A stretch of 29,022 nt of DNA from CAZMUQ01 sp964569845. Its GTDB lineage: Archaea; Thermoproteota; Bathyarchaeia; Hecatellales; Hecatellaceae. The notes beneath the pieces were generated by a model. That model was not told where the DNA came from, ran no database searches, and worked only from the letters and a program-made list of their open reading frames with translations. The position numbers and the translations under genes are program-made. Within the stretch, counting starts at the first letter, position 1; each line of letters begins with the position of its first letter. Below, in pieces: positions 1 to 8,080 of the stretch. The stretch lies in assembly GCA_964569845.1 (NCBI GenBank), contig CAZMUQ010000013.1, forward strand, positions 1-29,022, read 5' to 3'.

Positions 1-1
1 G

Positions 2-706
2 GATACTGTTATACCTGATGCTGGTGGAATATGGAAGGTTAAAGCTAGCTGGGAGGGAAACGAGAAATATGAGGCTAGTAAAAGCCAAGAATTAACATTT
101 GAAGCTATAGAAAAAAGATGTATTATTGCAACTGCAACCTACGGCTCAGAACTAGCACCACAAGTCCAATATCTTAGAGGCTTCAGAGAAGCAATAGTCT
201 ACAAAACCTACGCTGGAAGCCAATTCATGAAACTATTCAACACATGGTATTATGCTTGGAGTCCTCATGTTGCTAGCCTGATCTGGACATATCCAATACT
301 AAAACCTGTAATGCAAGTTATACTATATCCACTTCTAGGAATACTTCACATAGCAACCTTAACTTATACGGTATTTAGCTTTAATAGCGAAATTGGAATA
401 ATTATAGCTGGACTTATTGCAGGCATCCTAATAGGCTTAATATACTTTACACCTCCAACTATGCTTATAATGCTAGTTTTAAGAAAATTCTATAATAATC
501 TTCAACCAAAACAAAGCAGGCTTAAACCACTTCTACTTGTATGGTTGATAAGTATAGCTTTACTAGCAATAGGTGAAATATTTTCACCAATTATTCTAAC
601 CATAGCATCAGGGATTTTTATAGTTTTAACGATAATCTTAACTGCAAGCACAATTACAATAAAAATACTGAACAATAGGCAATCTAAGTTTTCCAAACTA
701 AACTGA
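2..706 (+). CDS. C-terminal part of a surface protein with CFI-box and multi-pass membrane tail (5' partial)
   Basis: The reading frame is open from base 2, so the internal ATG at 227 is not the real start; 234 codons are visible. Codons 1-37 look like the last strands of an Ig-like extracellular domain (GIWKVKASWEGNEKYEAS). Codons 40-62 match the CFI-box seen at the C-terminus of many archaeal and bacterial surface proteins (CIIATATYGSELAPQVQYLR, then FRE). About four to five hydrophobic segments follow (roughly residues 100-126, 131-150, 152-162, 178-200, 203-222), ending in a short polar tail. I infer a large exported protein anchored in the membrane; its N-terminus and function lie outside the window. 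Several membrane spans after the box, not one, is notable. The gene ends about 80 bases before the promoter of the L10e operon. Confidence 0.75.
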   Translation, partial: DTVIPDAGGIWKVKASWEGNEKYEASKSQELTFEAIEKRCIIATATYGSELAPQVQYLRGFREAIVYKTYAGSQFMKLFNTWYYAWSPHVASLIWTYPILKPVMQVILYPLLGILHIATLTYTVFSFNSEIGIIIAGLIAGILIGLIYFTPPTMLIMLVLRKFYNNLQPKQSRLKPLLLVWLISIALLAIGEIFSPIILTIASGIFIVLTIILTASTITIKILNNRQSKFSKLN

Positions 707-785
707 AAGATTTAAACTAGCAAAAACATATTTTGAGCTATTTTTGCTTAAAGAGGATTCTTTAAGTTTGCCTCTTAATCTAACA

Positions 786-794
786 TTTAAATAT
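786..794 (+). promoter_or_regulatory. TATA box of the L10e operon
   Basis: TTTAAATAT is a good archaeal TATA element. Initiation about 26 bases downstream (near 816) would leave a short leader carrying GGAGGT at 819-824. This excludes the upstream in-frame TTG at 802, which would lie before the transcription start, and supports translation from TTG 832. The position is seen; the transcription start is inferred. Confidence 0.55.
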
Positions 795-831
795 CACAAG
801 TTTGTTGAAGAATTTGCTGGAGGTTACAGGC

Positions 832-1341
832 TTGAGGGGTGGAAAGTATAAGATAGGCAGCAATATGCCTTATGTTAGACGGGAGTATATTAAGGGGCCT
901 CCTCAACCAAAAATTTCAAAGTTTGTTATGGGGGATTCTACAGGGAATTTTCCTTGTACTGTTAGCCTTATAGCTGAACGTAGGGTTCAAGTAACCCATA
1001 ACGCTCTTGAGGCTGCACGTATAGCTGTAAATAAGGCTTTAATTGATAAACTTGGAGAGAAAAATTATAGACTTAAAATTATCCCTTATCCTCATGTTGT
1101 TTTGAGGGAGAATAAGATGATGGCTTTTGCTGGTGCTGATAGACTTCAGGAGGGTATGCGTAGAGCATTTGGTAAACCTGTAGGTTTAGCTGCAAGAGTT
1201 GAAGCAGGTCAACCTGTAATAGTTGTTGATGTAAATCCTGAGGGTGTTGAGGTTGCTAAGAATGCTTTACGTATAGGTGCAAGTAAGCTTCCAACCCCCT
1301 GCTTAATTCAGGTTTCATGTTCAGGTAAGCAGTTAACATGA
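832..1341 (+). CDS. rpl10e: Large subunit ribosomal protein L10e (uL16 family)
   Basis: This is the archaeal/eukaryal L10e protein, equivalent to bacterial L16, which binds 23S rRNA near the A site. Recognisable segments are PYVRREYIKGPPQPKI near the N-terminus, HNALEAARIAVNKALIDKLG in the middle, and PYPHVVLRENKMMAFAGADRLQEGMRRAFGKP (read in two parts) typical of the family. With TTG 832 as start the protein has 169 residues, the usual archaeal size. GGAGGT at 819-824 is 7 bases upstream of that codon. A longer reading from TTG 802 adds ten residues with no family support. It leads a five-gene operon; dph2 begins 10 bases after its stop. Confidence 0.93.
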   Translation: MRGGKYKIGSNMPYVRREYIKGPPQPKISKFVMGDSTGNFPCTVSLIAERRVQVTHNALEAARIAVNKALIDKLGEKNYRLKIIPYPHVVLRENKMMAFAGADRLQEGMRRAFGKPVGLAARVEAGQPVIVVDVNPEGVEVAKNALRIGASKLPTPCLIQVSCSGKQLT

Positions 1342-1351
1342 ACGTGTAAAA

Positions 1352-2323
1352 TTGAGCTTTAATTTTGAAGTTAAAAAGGTTATAGAGGAGGTTTTAAAAC
1401 TTCAAGCTAAAAGAATACTTCTTCAACTTCCAGAAGGATTAAAACCACACGGAATTAAAATTTTAACGGAAATTAAAAATAAAACTGATGCTACTGTTTT
1501 TATTTCAGCTGATCCATGCTATGGGGCATGTGATTTAGCGTTAGATGCTGCTAAAAATTTGGATATTGATTTAATTATTCACTATGGTCACACACCATTT
1601 AAACATTTAAAAGATGAGATTAATGGTGTTAAAGTTTTATACATTAAAGCTGAAGCTGTGATTGGTTTAAGTAAGGTTCTTAGGAAGATTCCCTCCATTA
1701 TCAAGCCATATAGTAATATAGGTTTAGCTTCAAATATTCAGCATGTTCATAAGCTTAAAGATGTCAAAAATTTTCTTGAGAAAAAGGGTTTTAAAGTCTA
1801 CATTGGAAAAGCAGGAGGATTAGCAGTATATGATGGGCAAGTTCTTGGTTGTGATTATACAACTGTAAAAAACATTTTAAGATTTGTTGATGCTTACCTT
1901 TACATTGGTGGAGGAGTTTTTCATCCTTTAGGAATTTTCCTAGAAACAAGAAAACCTGTTTTTTCGGCAGACCCGTATACAGGAAACATCTTAAATGTTT
2001 CTGATATTGGAAGCAAGATTTTGGCTTATAGAAAAGCTGCCTTAGCTAAGCTTATTGAAGCAAAGAATGTTGGTATTTTGGTTGGTTTAAAGCCTGGTCA
2101 AAAGAATATGAAAATAGCTGAGGATGTGTTTAAGGTTTTAAGAAAAAACGGAAAAAATGTTTTTCTTTTTTGTTTAAATGAGATTACTCCAGAAAATTTA
2201 GAAAATTTCCCTGAAATTGATGTTTATGTTAATACTGCTTGTCCAAGAGTTGGTTTGGATGATTATGATAGGTTTTCTAAGCCTATAATTTTACCTAAAG
2301 AAGTTTTCGAGGTTTATGATTAA
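1352..2323 (+). CDS. dph2: Diphthamide biosynthesis radical enzyme Dph2
   Basis: Archaeal Dph2 carries out the first step of diphthamide formation on elongation factor 2, moving the 3-amino-3-carboxypropyl group of S-adenosylmethionine to a histidine using a [4Fe-4S] cluster. The 323-residue protein has the family landmarks: LLQLPEGLKPHG (23-34), ADPCYGACD (53-61), VLGCDYTT (164-171) and NTACPRVGLDDY (294-305). C60, C167 and C297 are at the spacing expected for the three cluster ligands, one per domain; C56 is an additional nearby cysteine. The start is TTG, without a strong ribosome binding site, 10 bases after L10e, so translational coupling is likely. The gene stops 3 bases before the methyltransferase. 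Confidence 0.93.
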   Translation: MSFNFEVKKVIEEVLKLQAKRILLQLPEGLKPHGIKILTEIKNKTDATVFISADPCYGACDLALDAAKNLDIDLIIHYGHTPFKHLKDEINGVKVLYIKAEAVIGLSKVLRKIPSIIKPYSNIGLASNIQHVHKLKDVKNFLEKKGFKVYIGKAGGLAVYDGQVLGCDYTTVKNILRFVDAYLYIGGGVFHPLGIFLETRKPVFSADPYTGNILNVSDIGSKILAYRKAALAKLIEAKNVGILVGLKPGQKNMKIAEDVFKVLRKNGKNVFLFCLNEITPENLENFPEIDVYVNTACPRVGLDDYDRFSKPIILPKEVFEVYD

Positions 2324-2326
2324 AAA

Positions 2327-2953
2327 ATGGAGGAAATTGTTAGGAAAAGAGAGCTTGAAATTTTTCTTGCAAAAATTAAGCCTCATCCTCAACCTAAACT
2401 AATTCTTGAACAGTATACCACGCCTCCAAGTCTTGCAGCTAATATTCTTCATACCGCAGCTTATACTTTTAACGATATTATCTGTAAAAGTATATGTGAC
2501 CTTGGTTGTGGTTCCGGTATGTTTGCTTTAGGAGCTGCATGGCTTGGGGCATGTAGAGTTGTTGCTGTTGATATTGATAAGTTAGCTATTTTAACGGCAA
2601 AATCAAATATGGAAAAATTAGGGGTTGATGTTGAGCTTATTGTTGGAGATATTGATGTTTTAACTGGAAAATTTGATACTATTCTTCAAAATCCTCCTTT
2701 TGGTGTTAGAAAACGGGGGGCTGATATAAGGTTTCTTAGGAAGGCTTTATCGCTTAGTAAGGTTGTTTATACTATTCATAAGGGTGGATGGAAAAACAGA
2801 AGATTTATAGAGGGAATAGTTGTTAAAGATATTGGTGGTAGGGTTACAAACATATTTGAAGCAGAACTATCAATCCCCTACACTTTTAACTTCCATAAAA
2901 AACCAAAATACAGGGTAAAAGTTGACATCTACCGAATTGTTAAAGATGGATAA
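2327..2953 (+). CDS. METTL5-like N6-adenine RNA methyltransferase
   Basis: A class I SAM-dependent methyltransferase of 208 residues. EQYTTPPSLAANIL (28-41) precedes motif I, DLGCGSGMFALGA (58-70); the acidic residue after strand 2 is in VAVDID (79-84); and the catalytic NPPFG (122-126) is the signature of N6-adenine and related methylases. The combination EQY-TPP plus NPPFG and the short length match the METTL5 family, whose eukaryotic member methylates one adenosine of 18S rRNA. I infer an rRNA target; the exact site cannot be read from sequence. It lies between dph2 and csl4, and its last 8 bases overlap csl4. Confidence 0.82.
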   Translation: MEEIVRKRELEIFLAKIKPHPQPKLILEQYTTPPSLAANILHTAAYTFNDIICKSICDLGCGSGMFALGAAWLGACRVVAVDIDKLAILTAKSNMEKLGVDVELIVGDIDVLTGKFDTILQNPPFGVRKRGADIRFLRKALSLSKVVYTIHKGGWKNRRFIEGIVVKDIGGRVTNIFEAELSIPYTFNFHKKPKYRVKVDIYRIVKDG

Positions 2954-3518
2954 GCAGAAGGATGAAAGGTTAGTTATTCCTGGAGAAAAAATCGGGGTAA
3001 TTGAGGAGTTTACCGCCGGCTCCGGGACATATGTACTAGATGGGGGAGTGTATTCTCAGATTGTGGGGTACCTTCATGTTGATATGAAAAAACGTAGAGT
3101 TGAAGTTATCCCAAAGGTTAAAAAGTCTATTTATCCTAAAAGTGGAGACATTATTGTTGGAATTGTTCAGCAAACTCAGGATAAGTATGCTCTTATAAGA
3201 ATTAAGAGAATTAATGCTTACGAGCTTAAAGATTCATTTTTTACAGGTATTTTACATGTTTCTCTTGTAAGTAAATCTTTCATAAAGGTTATACCTGATG
3301 CTTTTAAAATTGGAGATGTTATACGTGCTGAGGTTGTTAACGATAAAAATTATCCATGTCAGCTTACAACTGCAAAAAAAGATTTAGGAGTGGTTCAATC
3401 GTACTGTTCAAAATGCGGTTCTATTTTAACTCTTCATGGAAAAAACCTTCTATGTTTAAATTGTAAAAATGTTGAGAAAAGAAAGATAAGTATCCTTTAC
3501 GGTAAAAACATTGTTTAA
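2946..3518 (+). CDS. csl4: Exosome cap subunit Csl4
   Basis: Csl4 is an RNA-binding cap protein of the archaeal exosome (the Rrp41/Rrp42 3'-5' RNase ring) and links it to other partners. The 190-residue protein has an N-terminal domain (VIPGEKIGVIEEFTAGSGTY, 10-29), a central S1/OB domain around residues 60-145 (GDIIVGIVQQ through KIGDVIRAEVV), and a C-terminal zinc ribbon with C154-x2-C157 and C170-x2-C173. I chose ATG 2946 because the N-terminus then matches the family; the frame extends to TTG 2922, adding eight residues inside the methyltransferase. It overlaps the preceding stop by 8 bases and is followed after 12 bases by rpoL. Confidence 0.9.
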   Translation: MDKQKDERLVIPGEKIGVIEEFTAGSGTYVLDGGVYSQIVGYLHVDMKKRRVEVIPKVKKSIYPKSGDIIVGIVQQTQDKYALIRIKRINAYELKDSFFTGILHVSLVSKSFIKVIPDAFKIGDVIRAEVVNDKNYPCQLTTAKKDLGVVQSYCSKCGSILTLHGKNLLCLNCKNVEKRKISILYGKNIV

Positions 3519-3530
3519 GGGTTATGGTGG

Positions 3531-3830
3531 ATGAGGTTGGAAATAAACCTCATAAAAAAGACTGATAAAGAGTTAAGATTTGAAGTTAAAGGTGAAAGTT
3601 CAACCTTACTTAATCTTCTTCAAAAAAACCTTTTAGAGGATGAGGATGTCGAAATTGCAGGATGGACTATTCCCCATAGGCTTATAGGTTCACCAATTTT
3701 TTACGTGAAAACTAAGGGTAACAAAAACCCTGTTGAAGCTATAATTAAAGCTTCAAAAATGATTGAAGAAAATGTTGAAGAGTTTAAAAAAAGATTGGAA
3801 AAAGCATTTAAAGAGTATGAAAAAAGGTAG
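3531..3830 (+). CDS. rpoL: DNA-directed RNA polymerase subunit L
   Basis: RpoL is the archaeal counterpart of Rpb11 and pairs with subunit D as the alpha-like assembly platform. The 99-residue protein shows the fold's hallmark pattern: an N-terminal strand (MRLEINLIKKTDKELRFEVK), then TLLNLLQKNLLEDEDVEIAG, then PHRLIGSPIFYVKTKG, and a C-terminal helix that packs on the partner. Length and order match the family. It is last in the L10e-dph2-methyltransferase-csl4-rpoL operon. ATG 3531 is preceded by GGTGG immediately upstream and is likely coupled to csl4. It converges with the isochorismatase gene, only 10 bases apart. Confidence 0.92.
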   Translation: MRLEINLIKKTDKELRFEVKGESSTLLNLLQKNLLEDEDVEIAGWTIPHRLIGSPIFYVKTKGNKNPVEAIIKASKMIEENVEEFKKRLEKAFKEYEKR

Positions 3831-3851
3831 AGGCTGAAATCTACAATTTTT
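3827..3851. terminator. Short hairpin and T-tracts between convergent genes
   Basis: GTAGA (3827-3831) and TCTAC (3840-3844) form a 5-bp stem spanning the facing stop codons of rpoL and the isochorismatase. It is followed by a T-tract on the + strand (3847-3851) and flanked by an A-tract (3819-3825) that is a T-tract for the - strand. A bidirectional terminator is plausible, though archaea mostly need only the T-tracts. Confidence 0.4.
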
Positions 3852-4383
3852 CTAAAAGATCTTTTAAACTTAAAATGTTAGCGCGGTAGCATGTTTTCAT
3901 GTATTCTAAGCTCCAATGCTGAGCTTCATCATTTAAGGCTTCAACACACTCAACAGGAATAACAATTTTATAGCCTAAAAGGTATGCATCATAAGCTGTA
4001 TGTTTAACACAGATATCTGTAAGAATTCCTGTTATAATTAATGTTTCAATTTTAAGCTCCCTAAGAAGAAGCTCTAAACTTGTCTGGTAAAATCCGCTGT
4101 ATCTTCTTTTCTGGATGATATAGTCTGAGGGTTGAGGTTTAAGTTCATCTATAACCTCAGCCCCCCATGTTCCAATAATTGCATGAGGACCCCATAAGTC
4201 AAATTCTTTGTCAATTTCAGGTAGATGGGCATCATTAACATAGATGCATGGAATATTTCTTTTATGGGCTGTATCCAAAAGTTTTTTAATGTTAGGGATA
4301 ACCTTCACAGCTCTATCACATTTTAAATTTCCCTTAATAAAGTCGTTTAACATATCTATAACAAGAACAGCGTACTTTTCCAC
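3841..4383 (-). CDS. Isochorismatase-family (nicotinamidase-like) cysteine hydrolase
   Basis: A 180-residue cysteine hydrolase. The triad is visible as D10 (VIDMLNDF), K92 (QKRRYSGF) and C125 (GILTDICVKHTAYDAY), and D51 and H53 (NDAH), perhaps with H67, are placed like the metal ligands of nicotinamidases. Nicotinamidase (nicotinamide to nicotinate, NAD salvage) is the most likely activity, but substrate choice within this family (isochorismate, N-carbamoylsarcosine, ureidoacrylate) cannot be fixed from sequence. The start is GTG, with GGGGTTAG a few bases upstream. It is last in the - strand run after fen, separated from it by 40 bases. Confidence 0.75.
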   Translation of the reverse strand: MEKYAVLVIDMLNDFIKGNLKCDRAVKVIPNIKKLLDTAHKRNIPCIYVNDAHLPEIDKEFDLWGPHAIIGTWGAEVIDELKPQPSDYIIQKRRYSGFYQTSLELLLRELKIETLIITGILTDICVKHTAYDAYLLGYKIVIPVECVEALNDEAQHWSLEYMKTCYRANILSLKDLLEKL

Positions 4384-4423
4384 TTTTCTAACCCCCTAAA
4401 CTTAAAGGTTGATAAATTAAATT

Positions 4424-5452
4424 TTAAAACCACTTTTCTAATGTTCCTTTTGCTTCAAGCTTGCTAAATCCTGAGCGAATTTTTTCTACAGCTTTTCTAA
4501 CTCTATCTTCGGAAAAATCTCTTTCTCCACATAAAAACTTAACAACACCTTCAATATTCGGGGTTTTCCATTCAAGTTTATAATCATCAGTAACCTCAGG
4601 TTTAAGAAAAATTTCTCTTATTCTTTCAGGTTTTTCTGGAAATGCTTCTTTAGGTAAAGTTGGAATTTTCTCGATAGAGCCGCATTCTCTTACAAGTTTT
4701 AATGCTGTTTTAGGTCCTATACCCCTAACACCATCAGGATTAAAATCTGTTCCGATAAGTATACCAATATCAATAAGCTGTTCCCTACTTATTTTAAGTT
4801 CAGCTAAAACCTGGTTTAAATCTATGATTTCAGGATTAATTTCAACATAAACATTTTTTCCTGGAAGTTTTCTTCTACCACTAATTGTCAAGTTCCTTAC
4901 AAGTTTTGGTGCTCCAAAAAGTAGGGAATCGTAATCTTGGCTTGCAGTAGCCCAAACATCCCCCCTCATAGCTAAATAAGCTGCCTGAGCTTCTCCTTCA
5001 GATGGAGCTTGAACCCATGGTATTCCTAAAAGGTTTAAAAGTGTTTTAGCATCCTCAACCATGTAATCCTCAAGTTTAGATGTCATCTGCGCATATTTTT
5101 TAGCTTCTTCTAAATCTCCCTTTCTTAAAGCTTCCTCATATTTTATAACAGCTTGCTGTTTAATTGCCTTTCTACGCTCAACCTCAATAGATTTAAGGGA
5201 TGGAGGTTTTCCATCAAAAACATAGACAGGTTTTATTCCTATTTCAACAAGGTTTGATGTTCTGTAAAGTAGACCACTTAAATGGCTTGTAATTCTTCCA
5301 CTCCTATCAGTTAGAGGTTCTCCTGTAGGTTGCCTTATTATAGCTAGAAACTGGTATAAAGCATTGTAAGCATCTATAGCTAAACTTCTACCTCTAAGAT
5401 CCTCTAAACTTATGTTTTTCTTTGGGATTATATCTTTAAGATTTACACCCAA
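4424..5452 (-). CDS. fen: Flap endonuclease 1
   Basis: FEN1 removes 5' flaps in Okazaki-fragment maturation and base-excision repair. The 342-residue protein has the full set of two-metal residues: D27, D80 (VFDGKPP), E152 and E154 (APSEGEAQA), D173 and D175 (ASQDYDSLLFG) and D236 (LIGTDFN), plus a helix-hairpin-helix (GVRGIGPKTALKLV). The last seven residues, GTLEKWF, are a PIP-like motif for binding the PCNA clamp. The start is TTG 5452, giving the family N-terminus MGVNLKDII (usually MGV-LRELI). It lies downstream of the winged-helix gene with a 62-base gap that probably contains its own promoter. Confidence 0.95.
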   Translation of the reverse strand: MGVNLKDIIPKKNISLEDLRGRSLAIDAYNALYQFLAIIRQPTGEPLTDRSGRITSHLSGLLYRTSNLVEIGIKPVYVFDGKPPSLKSIEVERRKAIKQQAVIKYEEALRKGDLEEAKKYAQMTSKLEDYMVEDAKTLLNLLGIPWVQAPSEGEAQAAYLAMRGDVWATASQDYDSLLFGAPKLVRNLTISGRRKLPGKNVYVEINPEIIDLNQVLAELKISREQLIDIGILIGTDFNPDGVRGIGPKTALKLVRECGSIEKIPTLPKEAFPEKPERIREIFLKPEVTDDYKLEWKTPNIEGVVKFLCGERDFSEDRVRKAVEKIRSGFSKLEAKGTLEKWF

Positions 5453-5514
5453 CTTTTCTCTTAATAAAGCTTAGGATAGCAGTACTTAAAAAGTTTAAGA
5501 ATTATTGGTAAAAA

Positions 5515-5748
5515 TTAAGTCTTCCTTTTTAGCTCTATCTTTCTTTTCCCCTTACCAACAGTATAAACAGTAATGTATCCTTGAATTTCAAGTTGAAGTA
5601 AAACTTTGTTTAAATCATTTACTGAGATATCCCAACCTTCTTTTTTTAGAATCCTTAATAAGTCGGGTTCTTCACAGGAACCATTTGAAGCATTTAATAT
5701 TTCAATTATCCTATGCTGGAGAGGTGTAGGTTTCCAAACTTTACTCAT
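5515..5748 (-). CDS. Small winged-helix-like protein of unknown role
   Basis: This 77-residue protein has no cysteine cluster or enzyme motif. Its pattern (PLQHRIIEILNAS, EEPDLLRILKKEG, VNDLNKVLLQLEIQGYI, then VYTVGKGKRKIELKR) reads as three helices and a beta-wing, the layout of a winged helix-turn-helix domain, ending in a basic strand. I infer nucleic-acid binding, possibly transcription regulation; no specific family is recognised. It starts at ATG 5748, 70 bases downstream of the cdc48 stop, and precedes fen on the same strand. Confidence 0.6.
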   Translation of the reverse strand: MSKVWKPTPLQHRIIEILNASNGSCEEPDLLRILKKEGWDISVNDLNKVLLQLEIQGYITVYTVGKGKRKIELKRKT

Positions 5749-5818
5749 ATTATTATAACCTTCTAAAAACCATAAAAGTTGTTTTTAAACAAAATATGAT
5801 TTTACAAGAAAAGTGTGT

Positions 5819-7999
5819 TTAGGCTATAGGTGAAGGCATAGCTACTTTTTCAATTTTCTTAAAGTTTCTTAGGAAGCTTTCATAGAATTTATCCATTTCT
5901 GGTGTTAAGCTTGGCCCTATTTTACTTAATGCTTCCTTAAAATCTTCCATTCTAACCTCTCTACCAGTTATATCCCTTCTAAGAGCATTCATTCCAGCTT
6001 CATTACATACAGCCTTAATATCAGCTCCACTATAACCCTTAGTTGTTAATGCTAGCTCCTCAATGTTAACATCCTTAGCCAAAGGCATATTTTTTGTATA
6101 TATCTTAAAGATTTCAAGTCTAGCTTTTTCATCAGGTGCATTAACATAAATAAGCTTATCAAATCTCCCAGGGCGAAGAACAGCAGGATCAAGCATATCA
6201 GGTCTGTTAGTTGCAGCTAAAACAACAATATTTTCTAGGTCAGTGATTCCATCCATTTCAGTTAGAAGCTGACTTATAACTCTCTCAGAAACACCTTGAT
6301 CAGCATAACCCATACCTCTTCTAGGTACAAGAGCATCAAATTCATCAAAAAAGATTACTGATGGTGAAGCCATTCTAGCCTTCCTAAAAACTTCTCTAAT
6401 AGCTTTTTCAGATTCTCCAACCCACTTACTAAAAACTTCCGGTCCCTTAATACTTATAAAGTTTGCTTCACTTTCAGTTGCAACAGCCTTAGCAAGCAAA
6501 GTTTTCCCACATCCTGGAGGGCCAAAAAGCAGAATACCTTTAGGAGGCTGAATACCAACATTTTTAAATGCTTCAGGATACTTTAAAGGCCATTCGACAG
6601 TTTCTATAAGTTCAGCTTTAACCTTTTCAAGTCCACCAATATCCTGCCAATGTACATTTGGAATTTCAATGTAAACTTCCCTCATAGCTGTTGGAGTTAT
6701 CTCCCTGTAGGCTGCTAGAAAATCACCCATCCTAACTTCCATGGATTCAAGTATGTTTTGAGGTATACGCTCCTCCTCAAGATTTATCTCAGGTAAATAT
6801 CTACGTAATGCTTTCATAGCTGCTTCTCTACATAAAGCTGCAATATCAGCTCCAGTATAACCATGAGTCATTTCTGCAAGCTTCTTTAAATCAACATCCT
6901 TAGCTAAAGGCATCCCACGTGTATGAATTAAGAGGATCTCGTATCTCCCATCCTTATCAGGTACTCCTATTTCAATTTCTCTATCAAATCTTCCAGGTCT
7001 ACGTAATGCTGGATCTAAAATATGGGGAACGTTTGTAGCACCAATAACTACAACATTACCTCTTGTTTGCAAACCATCCATAAGGGATAAAAGCTGAGCT
7101 ACAACCCTCTTTTCAACCTCTCCTACAACTTCTTCTCTTTTTGGTGCTATTGCATCTATCTCATCAATAAAGATTATTGATGGAGCATTCTCCTGAGCCT
7201 TTTGAAATATTTCCCTAAGTCTGGCTTCAGATTCACCATAAAACTTACTCATAATCTCAGGACCATTAATACTAATAAAATAAGCATTAGACTCATTAGC
7301 AACAGCCTTAGCAAGCAAAGTTTTCCCACATCCTGGAGGACCATAAAGAAGAACACCCTTAGGAGGCTCAATACCAAGTCTCTGGAAAAGTTCAGGATGT
7401 CTTAGTGGTAGTTCAACCATTTCCCTGATTCTTTGAACCTCCTCTTTAAGTCCACCAATATCCTCGTAGGTTACTCTAGGTATACCCTTCTTTTCAGGTG
7501 TAGGTTCACTTAAAACTTGGAATACTGTTGTAGGAACAACTTTAACAATACCGCTTGGTCTTGTACGTACAACTGTAAATGGTATAGCATTTCCAAAGAC
7601 CGATAAGAGAACAATATCCCCTTGAATTAGAGGTGTTTCTAGAAGTCTAGATTTAACGAAGTTTGTAAAGTCTGGGTCAAATTCTATTCTTGTATCTACT
7701 GGTGCAAGTGTAACTGATTGAGCATTTTGAGTTTTAGCTTTTCTAACGATAACGTAATCATTTAAAGAAACATTTGCATTTCTTCTGGTTAAACCATCAA
7801 TTCTTATTATACCTGCACCTTGATCTTCAGGATAAGCTGGCCATGCTATAGCAGGTGTAACTCTCCTACCCCTAATCTCAATTATATCTCCTGCAACAAC
7901 TCCTAAAATTTCCATTGTTTTCTGGTCTATTCTAGCCTTACATCTACCAACATCTCTTTGCTTTGCTTCTGCAACCCTTAACTGAACCTCTGCCACCAC
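5819..7999 (-). CDS. cdc48: Cdc48/VCP-type AAA+ ATPase (VAT)
   Basis: A hexameric unfoldase that feeds proteins to the proteasome and remodels complexes. The 726 residues contain an N domain (about 1-170, double-psi barrel plus second subdomain) and two AAA modules. D1 has Walker A GPPGCGKT (220-227) and Walker B FIDE (277-280); D2 has Walker A 493-500, Walker B FFDE and an arginine-finger region (RPGRFD). The C-terminus, VAMPSPIA, lacks an obvious HbYX proteasome-docking tail. Start is GTG 7999 or GTG 7996, with GGTGTGA upstream; a TATA box at 8033-8041 gives a leader of about 12 bases. The Walker A regions of D1 and D2 share a 41-base identical stretch (see findings). Confidence 0.95.
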   Translation of the reverse strand: MVAEVQLRVAEAKQRDVGRCKARIDQKTMEILGVVAGDIIEIRGRRVTPAIAWPAYPEDQGAGIIRIDGLTRRNANVSLNDYVIVRKAKTQNAQSVTLAPVDTRIEFDPDFTNFVKSRLLETPLIQGDIVLLSVFGNAIPFTVVRTRPSGIVKVVPTTVFQVLSEPTPEKKGIPRVTYEDIGGLKEEVQRIREMVELPLRHPELFQRLGIEPPKGVLLYGPPGCGKTLLAKAVANESNAYFISINGPEIMSKFYGESEARLREIFQKAQENAPSIIFIDEIDAIAPKREEVVGEVEKRVVAQLLSLMDGLQTRGNVVVIGATNVPHILDPALRRPGRFDREIEIGVPDKDGRYEILLIHTRGMPLAKDVDLKKLAEMTHGYTGADIAALCREAAMKALRRYLPEINLEEERIPQNILESMEVRMGDFLAAYREITPTAMREVYIEIPNVHWQDIGGLEKVKAELIETVEWPLKYPEAFKNVGIQPPKGILLFGPPGCGKTLLAKAVATESEANFISIKGPEVFSKWVGESEKAIREVFRKARMASPSVIFFDEFDALVPRRGMGYADQGVSERVISQLLTEMDGITDLENIVVLAATNRPDMLDPAVLRPGRFDKLIYVNAPDEKARLEIFKIYTKNMPLAKDVNIEELALTTKGYSGADIKAVCNEAGMNALRRDITGREVRMEDFKEALSKIGPSLTPEMDKFYESFLRNFKKIEKVAMPSPIA

Positions 8000-8032
8000 G
8001 TTTTCACACCTACCTAAATAGAGTTTGAAGAT

Positions 8033-8041
8033 TATTTAAAC
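8033..8041 (-). promoter_or_regulatory. TATA box of cdc48
   Basis: On the - strand the sequence is TTTAAATAA preceded by AGG. Initiation about 26 bases downstream would fall near 8011, leaving a leader just long enough for the GGTGTGA ribosome binding site before GTG 7999. Confidence 0.5.
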
Positions 8042-8053
8042 CTAAAAGTGTTT

Positions 8054-8080
8054 CCTCTAAACCTTAGAGGAGGTTCTCCT
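8054..8080. promoter_or_regulatory. Two overlapping inverted repeats upstream of cdc48
   Basis: CCTCTAA (8054-8060) and TTAGAGG (8064-8070) are perfect 7-base arms around ACC. AGGAG (8068-8072) and CTCCT (8076-8080) are perfect 5-base arms around GTT and share 3 bases with the first repeat. They lie 13 bases upstream of the cdc48 TATA box, in the divergent gap with the lysine-rich gene, so an operator or activator site is more likely than a terminator. No T-tract follows directly. Confidence 0.4.

Noticed and set aside
802..831. Upstream TTG extension of L10e
   Set aside because: It starts about 12 bases after the TATA centre, before the expected transcription start, contains the ribosome binding site of TTG 832, and adds residues absent from the family.
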